The position numbers and the translations under genes were made by a program. Below, in pieces: positions 1 through 6,397 of a stretch of DNA of 10,963 bases. Position 1 is the first letter of the stretch. Every line of letters begins with the position of its first letter. The notes under the pieces are model-generated. The model did no database searches. It was not told the DNA's origin and was given only the letters and a program-made list of their open reading frames with translations. The DNA comes from Myxococcales bacterium. GTDB taxonomy: Bacteria; Myxococcota; Polyangia; Polyangiales; Polyangiaceae. The stretch is from assembly GCA_020430865.1 (NCBI GenBank), contig JAGQIY010000880.1:1-10963 (forward strand). Direction: 5' to 3'.

Positions 1-1
1 C

Positions 2-1609
2 GACACCCCGGAGCAGAGCTGGCACCAGACCAAGGTCATCATGGACATGATCCGCGAGCTCGCGGATCCTCGTGGCGGCGACGCGCTGTTCACCTACATC
101 GCGACCAAGCCGCACATCCACTGGCAGACCGAGGCCGCGTTCGCGCTGGCGGAGATCGGCGACCTGCGCGCCGCGCCCACCCTGGCGAAGCGTCTGCGCA
201 TGGATCCGCTGAAGATCTACTCCGACAAGAACGACTACGAAATGATGCTGAAGCGCGACGACAAGGAGCGAGTCGTTGCCGCGCGGATGCTTGCTGACCT
301 CGCCGCGCTCCATCCGGACAAGCTGGAGCAGCTGCGCATCCAGAGCGAGGACGCGATCATCTTCTGGATCCACGACCTGCCGACGCCTCACGCGAACGGC
401 CTGCGCGCTCTGTCCAACATGCGCAGCGAGAAGGACCTGAAGCAGCTGCGCGACTGGGCCTTCCCCTCGGAGGCGCTGCCTCTCGAGGGCCAGCAGCCGC
501 CGCTGCCCAAGGCCTGGGAGATTGCCCAGAGCGCCCTGCGCTACATCGGCACCTACAAGGACAATCAGGACTTCCCGAACCTCGTCAAGCAGTTCGACCG
601 CAAGCCACCAGACATCAACGTGACGATGGACGGTCTGATGGGCGGCGGCATCGCGATGCTCGGCATGGCGCTGCGCGCGGTGGGCTACGGCGCCGCGGAC
701 GGACTCAGCGAGTTCGGTGACAACAAGGCGTTCAAGCCGATGCTCGAGTACGTCGAGCGTCCCAAGGAGAACGAGCAGAGCCGCATGCGCGCCTGCGCCG
801 CGCTGGCCTGGGTCGCCAAGGACGAGGACATGGTCGAGGTCGCCAAGAAGATCGGCGAGTACAACAAGCCTGACAAGGACGACCAGTTCCGCAGGGAATG
901 CCTGCTCGAGACGCTGATCCAGCGCCCCACCAAGGGAACCTCCGCCGCGCTCGTCGAGCTGATCACCCCCGATGCTTCGATCAAGGCGCGGAACCAAGCC
1001 GCCCGAGCCATCGGCATGGCCGGGTTCGATCAGGCCGTCGAGGACAAGCTGTTCAAGATGATGGAGACGGACGCGCTGCGCGTCGACGCCGCCCTGGCGC
1101 TGATGCTGGGAGGCAGCGAGTCCACGGCCAAGCGGGCGATGGCGCTCTTCGCGGACAAGGACAAGACCGAGGTCGAGGCGCTGCAGCAGCTCTGGTACAA
1201 CACCTTCGGGTACTGGAGCACCGAGGACCTTGCCTCCGGGCGCATCTTCCGTTGGATCGACAACGCCCAGGCCATCAGCGAGGTGCCGATCAAGCAGACG
1301 CCCCAGGAGTGGGCACGGGTCATGCTGGAGAAGCAGCTCAACAACCTGTCGATCGACAACGGTCCGCACTCCTTCACTCGCGTGGTGATGCGCATGAAGC
1401 TGATGGAGATGGCCAGGGGCAGCGACCAGGCCAAGCGAGAGGGTGCCATCCGCGCCCTGAAGTTCATGGGCGAGCAAGGCGTGCTGCTGGCGCTGCGCGA
1501 CGACAAGGGCCCGACCGGCGAGCTGGCGAAGGCCGCCTATCACGACCTGATGAACCCCAAGATCGTCACCGGCGTGAAGCTCCCGGATGACGCCAAGAAG
1601 GACGACTGA
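2..1609 (+). CDS. HEAT-repeat protein, 5' end outside the window
   Basis: The reading frame is open from the first complete codon and runs 535 residues to a TGA. An ATG at 41 lies inside the open frame and is probably not the true start. The protein is almost wholly alpha-helical, with recurring HEAT/PBS-lyase-like units: 'TEAAFALAEIGDLRAAPTL', 'MRACAALAWVAKDEDMVEVA' and 'ARNQAARAIGMAGFDQAVED'. Such units form a superhelical scaffold for protein binding, so a role as an adaptor is inferred; no catalytic motif is visible. One Gly/Met-rich stretch (DNA about 625-690) interrupts the repeats and could be a loop or a short hydrophobic helix. The C-terminus is charged and Lys/Asp-rich. No membrane anchor is visible here, but a signal peptide could lie upstream. 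The gene downstream has its own promoter, so an operon with it is not indicated. I am sure it is coding and HEAT-like, but not of any specific function. Confidence 0.88.
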   Translation, partial: DTPEQSWHQTKVIMDMIRELADPRGGDALFTYIATKPHIHWQTEAAFALAEIGDLRAAPTLAKRLRMDPLKIYSDKNDYEMMLKRDDKERVVAARMLADLAALHPDKLEQLRIQSEDAIIFWIHDLPTPHANGLRALSNMRSEKDLKQLRDWAFPSEALPLEGQQPPLPKAWEIAQSALRYIGTYKDNQDFPNLVKQFDRKPPDINVTMDGLMGGGIAMLGMALRAVGYGAADGLSEFGDNKAFKPMLEYVERPKENEQSRMRACAALAWVAKDEDMVEVAKKIGEYNKPDKDDQFRRECLLETLIQRPTKGTSAALVELITPDASIKARNQAARAIGMAGFDQAVEDKLFKMMETDALRVDAALALMLGGSESTAKRAMALFADKDKTEVEALQQLWYNTFGYWSTEDLASGRIFRWIDNAQAISEVPIKQTPQEWARVMLEKQLNNLSIDNGPHSFTRVVMRMKLMEMARGSDQAKREGAIRALKFMGEQGVLLALRDDKGPTGELAKAAYHDLMNPKIVTGVKLPDDAKKDD

Positions 1610-1658
1610 GCGTCCTGGCTCAGCATCCAAACGGAGTTCTCGTCACGGGGCGCGTGCT

Positions 1659-1664
1659 AGAGTC
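1659..1664 (+). promoter_or_regulatory. Candidate -10 box (TAGAGT) of a leaderless transcript
   Basis: TAGAGT fits a TAnnnT -10 element and ends 8 nt before the GTG start at 1673. Transcription would then begin at or next to the start codon, leaving no space for a ribosome binding site. Seventeen bases upstream is only a weak -35 (GTTCTC). The same arrangement recurs before three other genes in the window, which raises its credibility. Confidence 0.5.
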
Positions 1665-1672
1665 GGCGCTCC

Positions 1673-2299
1673 GTGACCTTCCCCTCGAAAGCCTCCGTCA
1701 CCAGGGCGCCCAGGCTCCTGCTCGGCGCCCTGGCGCTGTTCGTGGTCGCCGAGGCGTGTAGTCCCGCGCGCCCTGCGGCGAGCACGGAGTCGACCCGGAA
1801 GCTCGAGCTCGCCGACGTGTCGCTGCCGCCGGGCGTCGTGCTGGAGCGGGTCTGCGTGCCCAGCGGTCCCGAGCTGTGCTTCAACGCCATCGACGACAAC
1901 TGCAACGGAGTGCTCGACGAGGGCTGCGGTCTGCACACCGGCCTGGTGCAGTTCACCATCGCCTGGAACGAGGCGGACGCGGACGTGGACCTCGAGGTGA
2001 CGGATCCCAGCGGCGAGCTGGTGGAGGTCGGTCGCGTCAGCGAAGACGGTCTGGTCAAGGAGCGCGACTGTCCAGGTACGCGCAACGAGTGCCTGGGGCA
2101 GAACATCGAGAACGTCTTCCTGGATCAGGGAGAGCCGGCGCGAGGTGAGTACCAGGTCGTGATCCGGGTGGAGAAGCTCGGCACCTCACAGCCGCCGCTG
2201 GAGGTGACGCTCGGCGCTCGGGTTGGTCCGAAGACTTTTGCCTCGCGGATTCGGTTCAAGGCCGACGACGAGCAGCAGAAGCTGATCTTCGAACTCTAG
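1673..2299 (+). CDS. Exported MopE-motif protein with DUF2135-like domain
   Basis: 208 residues from a GTG start. Residues 11-28 form a signal peptide (Arg-Ala-Pro-Arg, then a Leu/Ala/Val core), ending at 'VVAEA-C29'. C29 may be a lipidated cysteine, but Ala at -3 and Glu at -2 make a poor lipobox; signal peptidase I cleavage after AEA is an equally good reading. Residues 69-85 carry 'CFNAIDDNCNGVLDEGC', the Cys/Asp-rich motif of MopE-type putative metal-binding repeats, common in secreted myxobacterial proteins. Residues about 90-180 ('FTIAWNEADADVDLEVTDPS', then 'ENVFL', then 'GEYQVVIRVEK') match the beta-sandwich DUF2135/YfaP pattern of an Asp-rich 'W..DADVDLEV.DP.G' strand followed by a Cys pair and a 'G.Y.V.V' strand. 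The protein probably sits in the outer membrane or periplasm and binds calcium or another metal; the partner is unknown. Cysteines at 61, 69, 77 and 85, plus a later pair, could form disulfides. Confidence 0.85.
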   Translation: MTFPSKASVTRAPRLLLGALALFVVAEACSPARPAASTESTRKLELADVSLPPGVVLERVCVPSGPELCFNAIDDNCNGVLDEGCGLHTGLVQFTIAWNEADADVDLEVTDPSGELVEVGRVSEDGLVKERDCPGTRNECLGQNIENVFLDQGEPARGEYQVVIRVEKLGTSQPPLEVTLGARVGPKTFASRIRFKADDEQQKLIFEL

Positions 2300-2410
2300 C
2301 GGGGTGTTGAAGAACTCCCTGCCAATCAACAACCGCCTGCTGGTCGTCGAGCGGGCTCGCGCGTCTGCCGAGGCTGGACGTGCTGGGTAGGCGGTCTTAC
2401 GGCCTCCTCG

Positions 2411-4000
2411 ATGCCCAGCCGTCGCGCCCAGAGCCCCGAGGGGGCGCCACACCAGGTCGACTGCCTGATCATCGGGGCCGGGTTCGGGGGGTTAGGTGCG
2501 GCGGTCGGACTGCTGGGGCGCGCTGAGCGCGTCGTCTTGTGCGAAGCGGTGCGCTATCCTGGCGGCTGCGCCAGCAGCTTCGAGCGTGGGGGCCAGCGCT
2601 ACGAGTCCGGCGCCACGCTCTTCAGCGGTCTCGGAGCGGGGCAGCTGTTCGAGCGCTGGCGGCGAGAGCTCCAGCTCGACGTGGTCTTCGAGGCGCTGGA
2701 CCCGGTGATCGAGCTGCGTGGGCCGGGCCTGGTGCTACCCGTGTGGCGCTCGCGAGAGCGCTTCATCGACGCGCTGTGTGCGCTCGAACCGGCTCATGCC
2801 ATCAGCCTGAGGCGCTTCTTTGCGGAGCAGAAGCGCGTCGCCGACGCACTCTGGGAGCTGTTCGATTCACCCAGCTTGCTGCCGCCGCTCAGCGGCGCTG
2901 CCCTGTGGAGGCACTCGCTGCAGTCTCCGGCCTACGTGCGACTCTTGCCGCTGCTGGGACAACCCCTGGAGAAGCTCCTCCAGCGGCATCGCCTGACCGA
3001 CTGCCACGCCCTGCGGGTCTACCTGAACGCGGTGTGCCAGATCACGGTGCAGACGGACGCTGCGAGCGCGGAGGCGCCCTTCGCCTTGGCTGCGATGGAC
3101 TACTGCTTTCGCGGAACAGGGCACGTCGTGGGGGGCATTGGCCAGCTAGCCACCGCCGTGTGCGAGGCGCTGGAGCGGCGGGGGGTCGATGTGCGGTTCT
3201 CCTGTCGGGTGCAGAGCCTGCGTCGCTCTCCCCATGGCGGCTTCGAGGTCCAGACGCGCCAGGGCAGCTACCTGGCGCGCTGCGTGATCGCGAACTTGCT
3301 GCCGCAGGACCTGGCGGCGCTGCTTGGTCGCCAGACCAGGCAGCTGGACGACCTGAGCGCGGCGGTGGAGACCGGCTGGGGCGCCGTGATGAGCTACCTG
3401 CGACTCGAGGCAGCGGCGTTGCCGGCGCGAGCCTTTCATCTGGAGCTGGTGGGCGACACGACCCAGGAATTTACGCGGGGAAATCATGTGTTCTGCTCGG
3501 TGAGCGACGCTCGAGAGCACGCCGCGGGCGCCCCGCGCAGCGCGACCCTCTCCACCCACGTGGAGCTGAGCTGGCTGCGGAGCCTCGACGCCGGCGCCCG
3601 CGCGCGAGCCATTCGCGAGATTCAGGGACGACTGCGGCAGACGCTGGAGCTGCGCGCGCCGGAGCTGGCGAGCGCGGTGCTCGGCGCGATGCCCGCCAGC
3701 CCCCGCACATTCGAGCGATTCACCGGACGCTTCGCTGGCTACGTGGGAGGAGTCCCGCGGCGCGCGGGCCTCTCCAACTACCGGCGCCTGGGGCCGCTCT
3801 GCTTGGAACCCGGCCTCTACCTGGTCGGCGACAGCGTCTTCCCTGGACAGAGCATTCTCGCGGCGGCACTGGGTGGGTTGCGCACCGCCGAGGCTGCAGT
3901 ATCCAGCGAGTTGGGCGGTTCTGACTCCCGCGGCATTGGCAAGCGGCCCGACTCGGCACAACATGCCGACCCTCATGTCGGCCCTTCAGCGCGCTCTTGA
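2411..4000 (+). CDS. FAD-dependent CrtI/CrtISO-type oxidoreductase
   Basis: 529 residues. The N-terminus has a Rossmann FAD-binding fold, with 'DCLIIGAGFGGLGAAVGL' at 17-34 (G22, G24, G27), then the family signature 'YPGGCASSFERGG' and 'ESGATLFSGL'. The C-terminus has the second FAD motif, 'GLYLVGDSVFPGQSILAAAL' (G473, D474, S475), very close to that of carotenoid isomerases and phytoene desaturases of the CrtI/CrtISO/retinol-saturase family. These enzymes desaturate or isomerise polyene lipids at the membrane. The substrate here cannot be read from sequence, and no crtB or crtE genes are in view. Conserved sequence ends near residue 503; the last 26 residues look random and overlap the next gene, suggesting read-through to a late stop. 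ATG 2411 is the first start before the Rossmann strand; no clear Shine-Dalgarno precedes it. Family assignment is firm, but carotenoid specificity is tentative. Confidence 0.88.
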   Translation: MPSRRAQSPEGAPHQVDCLIIGAGFGGLGAAVGLLGRAERVVLCEAVRYPGGCASSFERGGQRYESGATLFSGLGAGQLFERWRRELQLDVVFEALDPVIELRGPGLVLPVWRSRERFIDALCALEPAHAISLRRFFAEQKRVADALWELFDSPSLLPPLSGAALWRHSLQSPAYVRLLPLLGQPLEKLLQRHRLTDCHALRVYLNAVCQITVQTDAASAEAPFALAAMDYCFRGTGHVVGGIGQLATAVCEALERRGVDVRFSCRVQSLRRSPHGGFEVQTRQGSYLARCVIANLLPQDLAALLGRQTRQLDDLSAAVETGWGAVMSYLRLEAAALPARAFHLELVGDTTQEFTRGNHVFCSVSDAREHAAGAPRSATLSTHVELSWLRSLDAGARARAIREIQGRLRQTLELRAPELASAVLGAMPASPRTFERFTGRFAGYVGGVPRRAGLSNYRRLGPLCLEPGLYLVGDSVFPGQSILAAALGGLRTAEAAVSSELGGSDSRGIGKRPDSAQHADPHVGPSARS

Positions 4001-5408
4001 AGCGCTCCAACGTGGCAACCCGCTCTCTGGCGAACGGATCGTGACCGACGCCGCAAAGATCGCGGTGCAGACCTACGGCGCCCAGAGCGGCCGCGCTTGC
4101 CGCGCCCACTTCGAAGCTTCTCAGTTCTTCCACGCCGCGGGCAAGCCCGGAGAGATGTTGATGTCTCTCCGCGCGGCAGCGCGCGTGGTGCCGCAGAACG
4201 AGGAGGAGCAAGCTGCGCGCTTCGGCTACCTGTTTCAGCTCGGCGCCGCCCTGGATCGTCAGGGACAGCTGGGGGAGGCCGAGCGGGTGTTGCGCGATCT
4301 GGTGAGCGACCTGGGCGACACCTATGGTGAGCTCAGCCAGGCTGCCGCCACCGGGAACACCGCGCTCGCCGGCGTGCTGTTCGAGCAAGGGGAGATCGAG
4401 GAGGCGCTGGCGTTGGTCGATGGCGCCGTCCAGACTCTGGCTTCCCTGGGTGATACCGGCGTGGCGCCGGCACTCGCGCTCAGGGCGTTCGTGGTCAAGG
4501 CGTATAGCCCGGTAGAGCCATCATTCCCTGAAGAAATGAGTCTCCCGGATGAGCTGGTGCAGACCCTGGGAGAGGCAGCGCTGGAGCGCGTCGGCCAGTC
4601 GGCTCCTCCCCTGGCGCTGCTGGCGCTCTCCGATATCGAGGAGCTGGTGCGCGAGACCCTGGGCGAGAACCATGCGTTGCGCCGAGCGCTGCTCGCCCAG
4701 ACGGTGCGCACCGCCGCCGAGGCAGGAGACGACGAGGCGCAGCTGCGCACCTTACGAATCCTCGCGGATCTGGCCGAGAAGGCCGGAGACGCGCTCGGTC
4801 AGGCCGACATCCAGCTGGCGCTGGCCGAAGCGCACGCGGCCCAGGGGCGCACCCAGGAAGCGGTTGGCGCGTTCGAGAGCGCCGCCAAGTTCGCCGAGGA
4901 GGGGCCGCGCGTCCTGGCGCTCGGGCTGGCTCGTCACGCCCAGTACCGTGCGGCAATTGGTGACGACGCCGAGTCCAGGGAGCTGATGGAGCGCTCCGTC
5001 GAAGCGGCGCGTGACGCCAAGGAGCCGGAGCTGCTCGGCAGTTGCTTGGTGACCCAGGGCGTGCTCCTTCAGCACGCGGGTGACGAAGCCGCTTCGGGGA
5101 AGCTCGACGCCGCGCTCGATCTCCTGCCTCTTGGACATCCGGATGCGGATATCGCCACCGAGCACCTCGAGGCCCTCGAGGAAGAGCGGCCCTGTGGGTG
5201 TTTTGGGGATACTGGGTTGCTGCAAGCGGTTGCGAGCGCGCTGTCCCAGCGCTTGCCCGCTGGGTTGCTGCGCAGCGTTGCCCAGGATCAGGATGGATTC
5301 CGTGTCGACCTGGCGCGGGAGCCGTCACCCGAAGAGCATCAGCTCGTGGAGCGCGTGCTGAACGAGGTGCTCCAAGAACTCACCCAGGCGACCCCCGACT
5401 CGGCCTGA
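3963..5408 (+). CDS. TPR-like repeat protein of unknown function
   Basis: 481 residues from ATG 3963; ATG 3975 is an alternative. The frame is open further upstream to a GTG at 3873, but those codons lie inside the preceding oxidoreductase and encode nothing TPR-like. The protein is made of paired helices with TPR-type spacing, for example 'LFQLGAALDRQGQLGEAERV', 'LAGVLFEQGEIEEALALVDG' (about 135-155) and 'LALAEAHAAQGRTQEAVGAF' (about 286-305). There is no signal peptide or membrane segment, so it is probably a cytoplasmic scaffold. After the repeats, 'RPCGCFG' (C411, C413) leads into a distinct 65-residue C-terminal segment, 'LLQAVASALSQRLPAG', then an amphipathic helix. The start overlaps the oxidoreductase by 38 nt, suggesting translational coupling. 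The downstream neighbour is DnaJ-like, so a chaperone-adaptor role is possible but inferred. The stop codon lies within the first unit of a tandem repeat. Confidence 0.85.
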   Translation: MPTLMSALQRALEALQRGNPLSGERIVTDAAKIAVQTYGAQSGRACRAHFEASQFFHAAGKPGEMLMSLRAAARVVPQNEEEQAARFGYLFQLGAALDRQGQLGEAERVLRDLVSDLGDTYGELSQAAATGNTALAGVLFEQGEIEEALALVDGAVQTLASLGDTGVAPALALRAFVVKAYSPVEPSFPEEMSLPDELVQTLGEAALERVGQSAPPLALLALSDIEELVRETLGENHALRRALLAQTVRTAAEAGDDEAQLRTLRILADLAEKAGDALGQADIQLALAEAHAAQGRTQEAVGAFESAAKFAEEGPRVLALGLARHAQYRAAIGDDAESRELMERSVEAARDAKEPELLGSCLVTQGVLLQHAGDEAASGKLDAALDLLPLGHPDADIATEHLEALEEERPCGCFGDTGLLQAVASALSQRLPAGLLRSVAQDQDGFRVDLAREPSPEEHQLVERVLNEVLQELTQATPDSA

Positions 5409-5499
5409 GCCCTGACACAGCCCTGAGCCCTGACACAGCCCTGCTGCGACACAGCCCTGCCGCGACGCAGCCTGTGCCGCGACACAGCCGTGTTGCGAG
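5406..5499 (+). repeat. Degenerate tandem repeat, 15-18 bp units
   Basis: Two exact 18-bp copies of TGAGCCCTGACACAGCCC (5406-5423 and 5424-5441) are followed by shortened variants: TGCTGCGACACAGCCC (5442-5457), TGCCGCGACGCAGCC (5458-5472) and TGTGCCGCGACACAGCC (5473-5489), then a broken unit, GTGTTGCGAG. The common core is (G)ACACAGCC. The first TGA is the stop codon of the TPR gene. CTGTG...CACAG within 5472-5487 can pair as a 5-bp stem, so the array might also weaken read-through transcription. Confidence 0.85.
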
Positions 5500-5586
5500 T
5501 GAACGCCCTGCTTGCCGAACGGGATCCGACGGCGCTTGCGCACGGGTTTTCCGAGATTCTGCGGCCAAAGAGCGGGTGTCCTGAGG

Positions 5587-5592
5587 TACGCT
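5587..5592 (+). promoter_or_regulatory. Candidate -10 box (TACGCT) of a leaderless transcript
   Basis: TACGCT fits TAnnnT and ends 9 nt before GTG 5602, matching the spacing seen before other genes in this window. This box is the main reason for choosing GTG 5602 as the start of the DnaJ-like protein. No recognisable -35 lies 17 bp upstream. Confidence 0.45.
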
Positions 5593-5601
5593 TCCCAGAT
5601 C

Positions 5602-6147
5602 GTGGGGGCGCAGGTTCTTGGCAAGGTGACGCACGCGACCGACGGGCCACGAGGCCCGGACGTGGAGCATCGCATCCAAGTCGCGAGGGAGTGGCTGGAG
5701 GAAGGCGCCAGCATCGAGTTCGAGCTGCCTCGCAACCTGAGCTGTGCCGCCTGCGGCGGAGGTGGCTGCGATGCGTGCGAGCGGGCCGGAGCAGTCAGCA
5801 CCCGAGGTCGACGCGAGCTGCCTGAGTTGGTTCAGGTCAAGCTGCCCGTTCGCTGCGACGACGGTCCCCCTTCCTCGGGGGCGCGCTCGCTGGTGATCCG
5901 GGTGCCTGCTCACGGCGGGCTGGCGCCTGAGGGCAGCGACTTGCCGCGGGGCAACTTGATGCTGCGGATCAAATGCGCGGACGAAGCGGAGCCAGGGGTG
6001 ACGCGGGTGATCGAGGAACGACCGCTGACTCCCCCGCCGGCGCCAGCGCCCAAACCGGGCTTGGCGGGTTGGGTCAAGCTGCTCGCCGTGGCGGTTGTGC
6101 TGTATGTGATCTTCCTGATCTTCCTCAGGATTTCTGGTCGCGGCTGA
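5602..6147 (+). CDS. DnaJ-like zinc-finger/C-terminal domain protein, no J domain, tail-anchored
   Basis: 181 residues from GTG 5602. A TTG at 5512 would add 30 Arg-rich residues with no DnaJ likeness, and GTG 5626 is also possible. Residues 21-44 ('VEHRIQVAREWLEEGASIEF') resemble the first strand of the DnaJ substrate-binding domain. C48, C51, C56 and C59 form CxxC-GGGG-CxxC, a compact version of the DnaJ CxxCxGxG zinc module: one metal site instead of two. Then 'RSLVIRVPAHGGLAPEGSDL' and 'RGNLMLRIK' match the 'lri.G.G......GDLyv.i' end of DnaJ domain I. No HPD-bearing J domain exists in the protein or just upstream, so it cannot stimulate an Hsp70 in the usual way. A Pro/Ala linker ('TPPPAPAPKPG') leads to a transmembrane helix at about 153-175 followed by 'RISGRG', giving a tail anchor with the Zn domain probably cytoplasmic. 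It may hold a client or TPR partner at the membrane (inference). Confidence 0.8.
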   Translation: MGAQVLGKVTHATDGPRGPDVEHRIQVAREWLEEGASIEFELPRNLSCAACGGGGCDACERAGAVSTRGRRELPELVQVKLPVRCDDGPPSSGARSLVIRVPAHGGLAPEGSDLPRGNLMLRIKCADEAEPGVTRVIEERPLTPPPAPAPKPGLAGWVKLLAVAVVLYVIFLIFLRISGRG

Positions 6148-6150
6148 GGC

Positions 6151-6164
6151 CTGCGTCAGCGCAG
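6151..6164 (+). terminator. Small hairpin just after the DnaJ-like gene
   Basis: CTGCG-TCAG-CGCAG forms a perfect 5-bp stem with a four-base loop, 3 nt after the stop codon. There is no T-tract, so it would be at best a weak or factor-dependent terminator. Confidence 0.25.
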
Positions 6165-6182
6165 CTGCAGCCTGCACCGCAC

Positions 6183-6195
6183 TTTGTCCAACAAA
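6183..6195. promoter_or_regulatory. AT-rich inverted repeat, possible operator
   Basis: TTTGT-CCA-ACAAA is a perfect 5-bp inverted repeat with a 3-bp centre, inside a short AT-rich patch that stands out from the GC-rich surroundings. It lies 14 bp upstream of a candidate -35 box and 203 bp before the iron-sulfur oxidoreductase gene, a position expected of a regulator site. The regulator cannot be named. Confidence 0.3.
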
Positions 6196-6208
6196 TTTGC
6201 GAGCCGGA

Positions 6209-6238
6209 TTGACGCGCGGCAGCATTAACCCCTAAGAC
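6209..6238 (+). promoter_or_regulatory. Candidate sigma-70-type promoter for the EMO-type gene
   Basis: TTGACG (6209-6214) matches five of six bases of the -35 consensus. TAAGAC (6233-6238), after an 18-bp spacer, matches three of six of the -10. If used, the transcript would carry an untranslated leader of about 150 nt, with a GC-rich hairpin at 6298-6313 (GCC.TGG/CCA.GGC) and another at 6364-6379 (CCTTC/GAAGG) just before the ribosome binding site. Confidence 0.35.
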
Positions 6239-6385
6239 ACCACGCGGCCTGCTGCCTGAACCACCGGCATGGGTCCCCCGAGGACGCGATGGTTCCTGCC
6301 TTGGCAGCCAGGCTTCGTTCCCGTTACTTCTGCGCCAAGTCGCGCGTGTTCCTGACAGCTTCGCCTTCTCCCCTGAAGGGCGTGT

Positions 6386-6392
6386 AGAGAGG
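6386..6392 (+). promoter_or_regulatory. Ribosome binding site AGAGAGG
   Basis: A purine-rich AGAGAGG lies 5 nt before ATG 6398. It supports that start and contrasts with the genes in this window that lack a Shine-Dalgarno site. Confidence 0.6.
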
Positions 6393-6397
6393 TCCTG

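Noticed and set aside
2539..3924. Plus-strand reading frame of 461 codons within the oxidoreductase gene
   Set aside because: It is an Arg/Ala/Gly-rich out-of-frame shadow; the FAD motifs are in the other frame.
3873..3962. GTG start giving the TPR protein 30 more residues
   Set aside because: This stretch is within the conserved end of the oxidoreductase and encodes nothing TPR-like.
5512..5601. TTG start giving the DnaJ-like protein 30 more residues
   Set aside because: The added residues are Arg-rich and unlike DnaJ, and GTG 5602 has a TAnnnT box at the spacing seen elsewhere. It is still not excluded.
6239..6397. Riboswitch or structured RNA in the leader of the EMO-type gene
   Set aside because: Only two short hairpins could be found, and no known riboswitch core was recognised.
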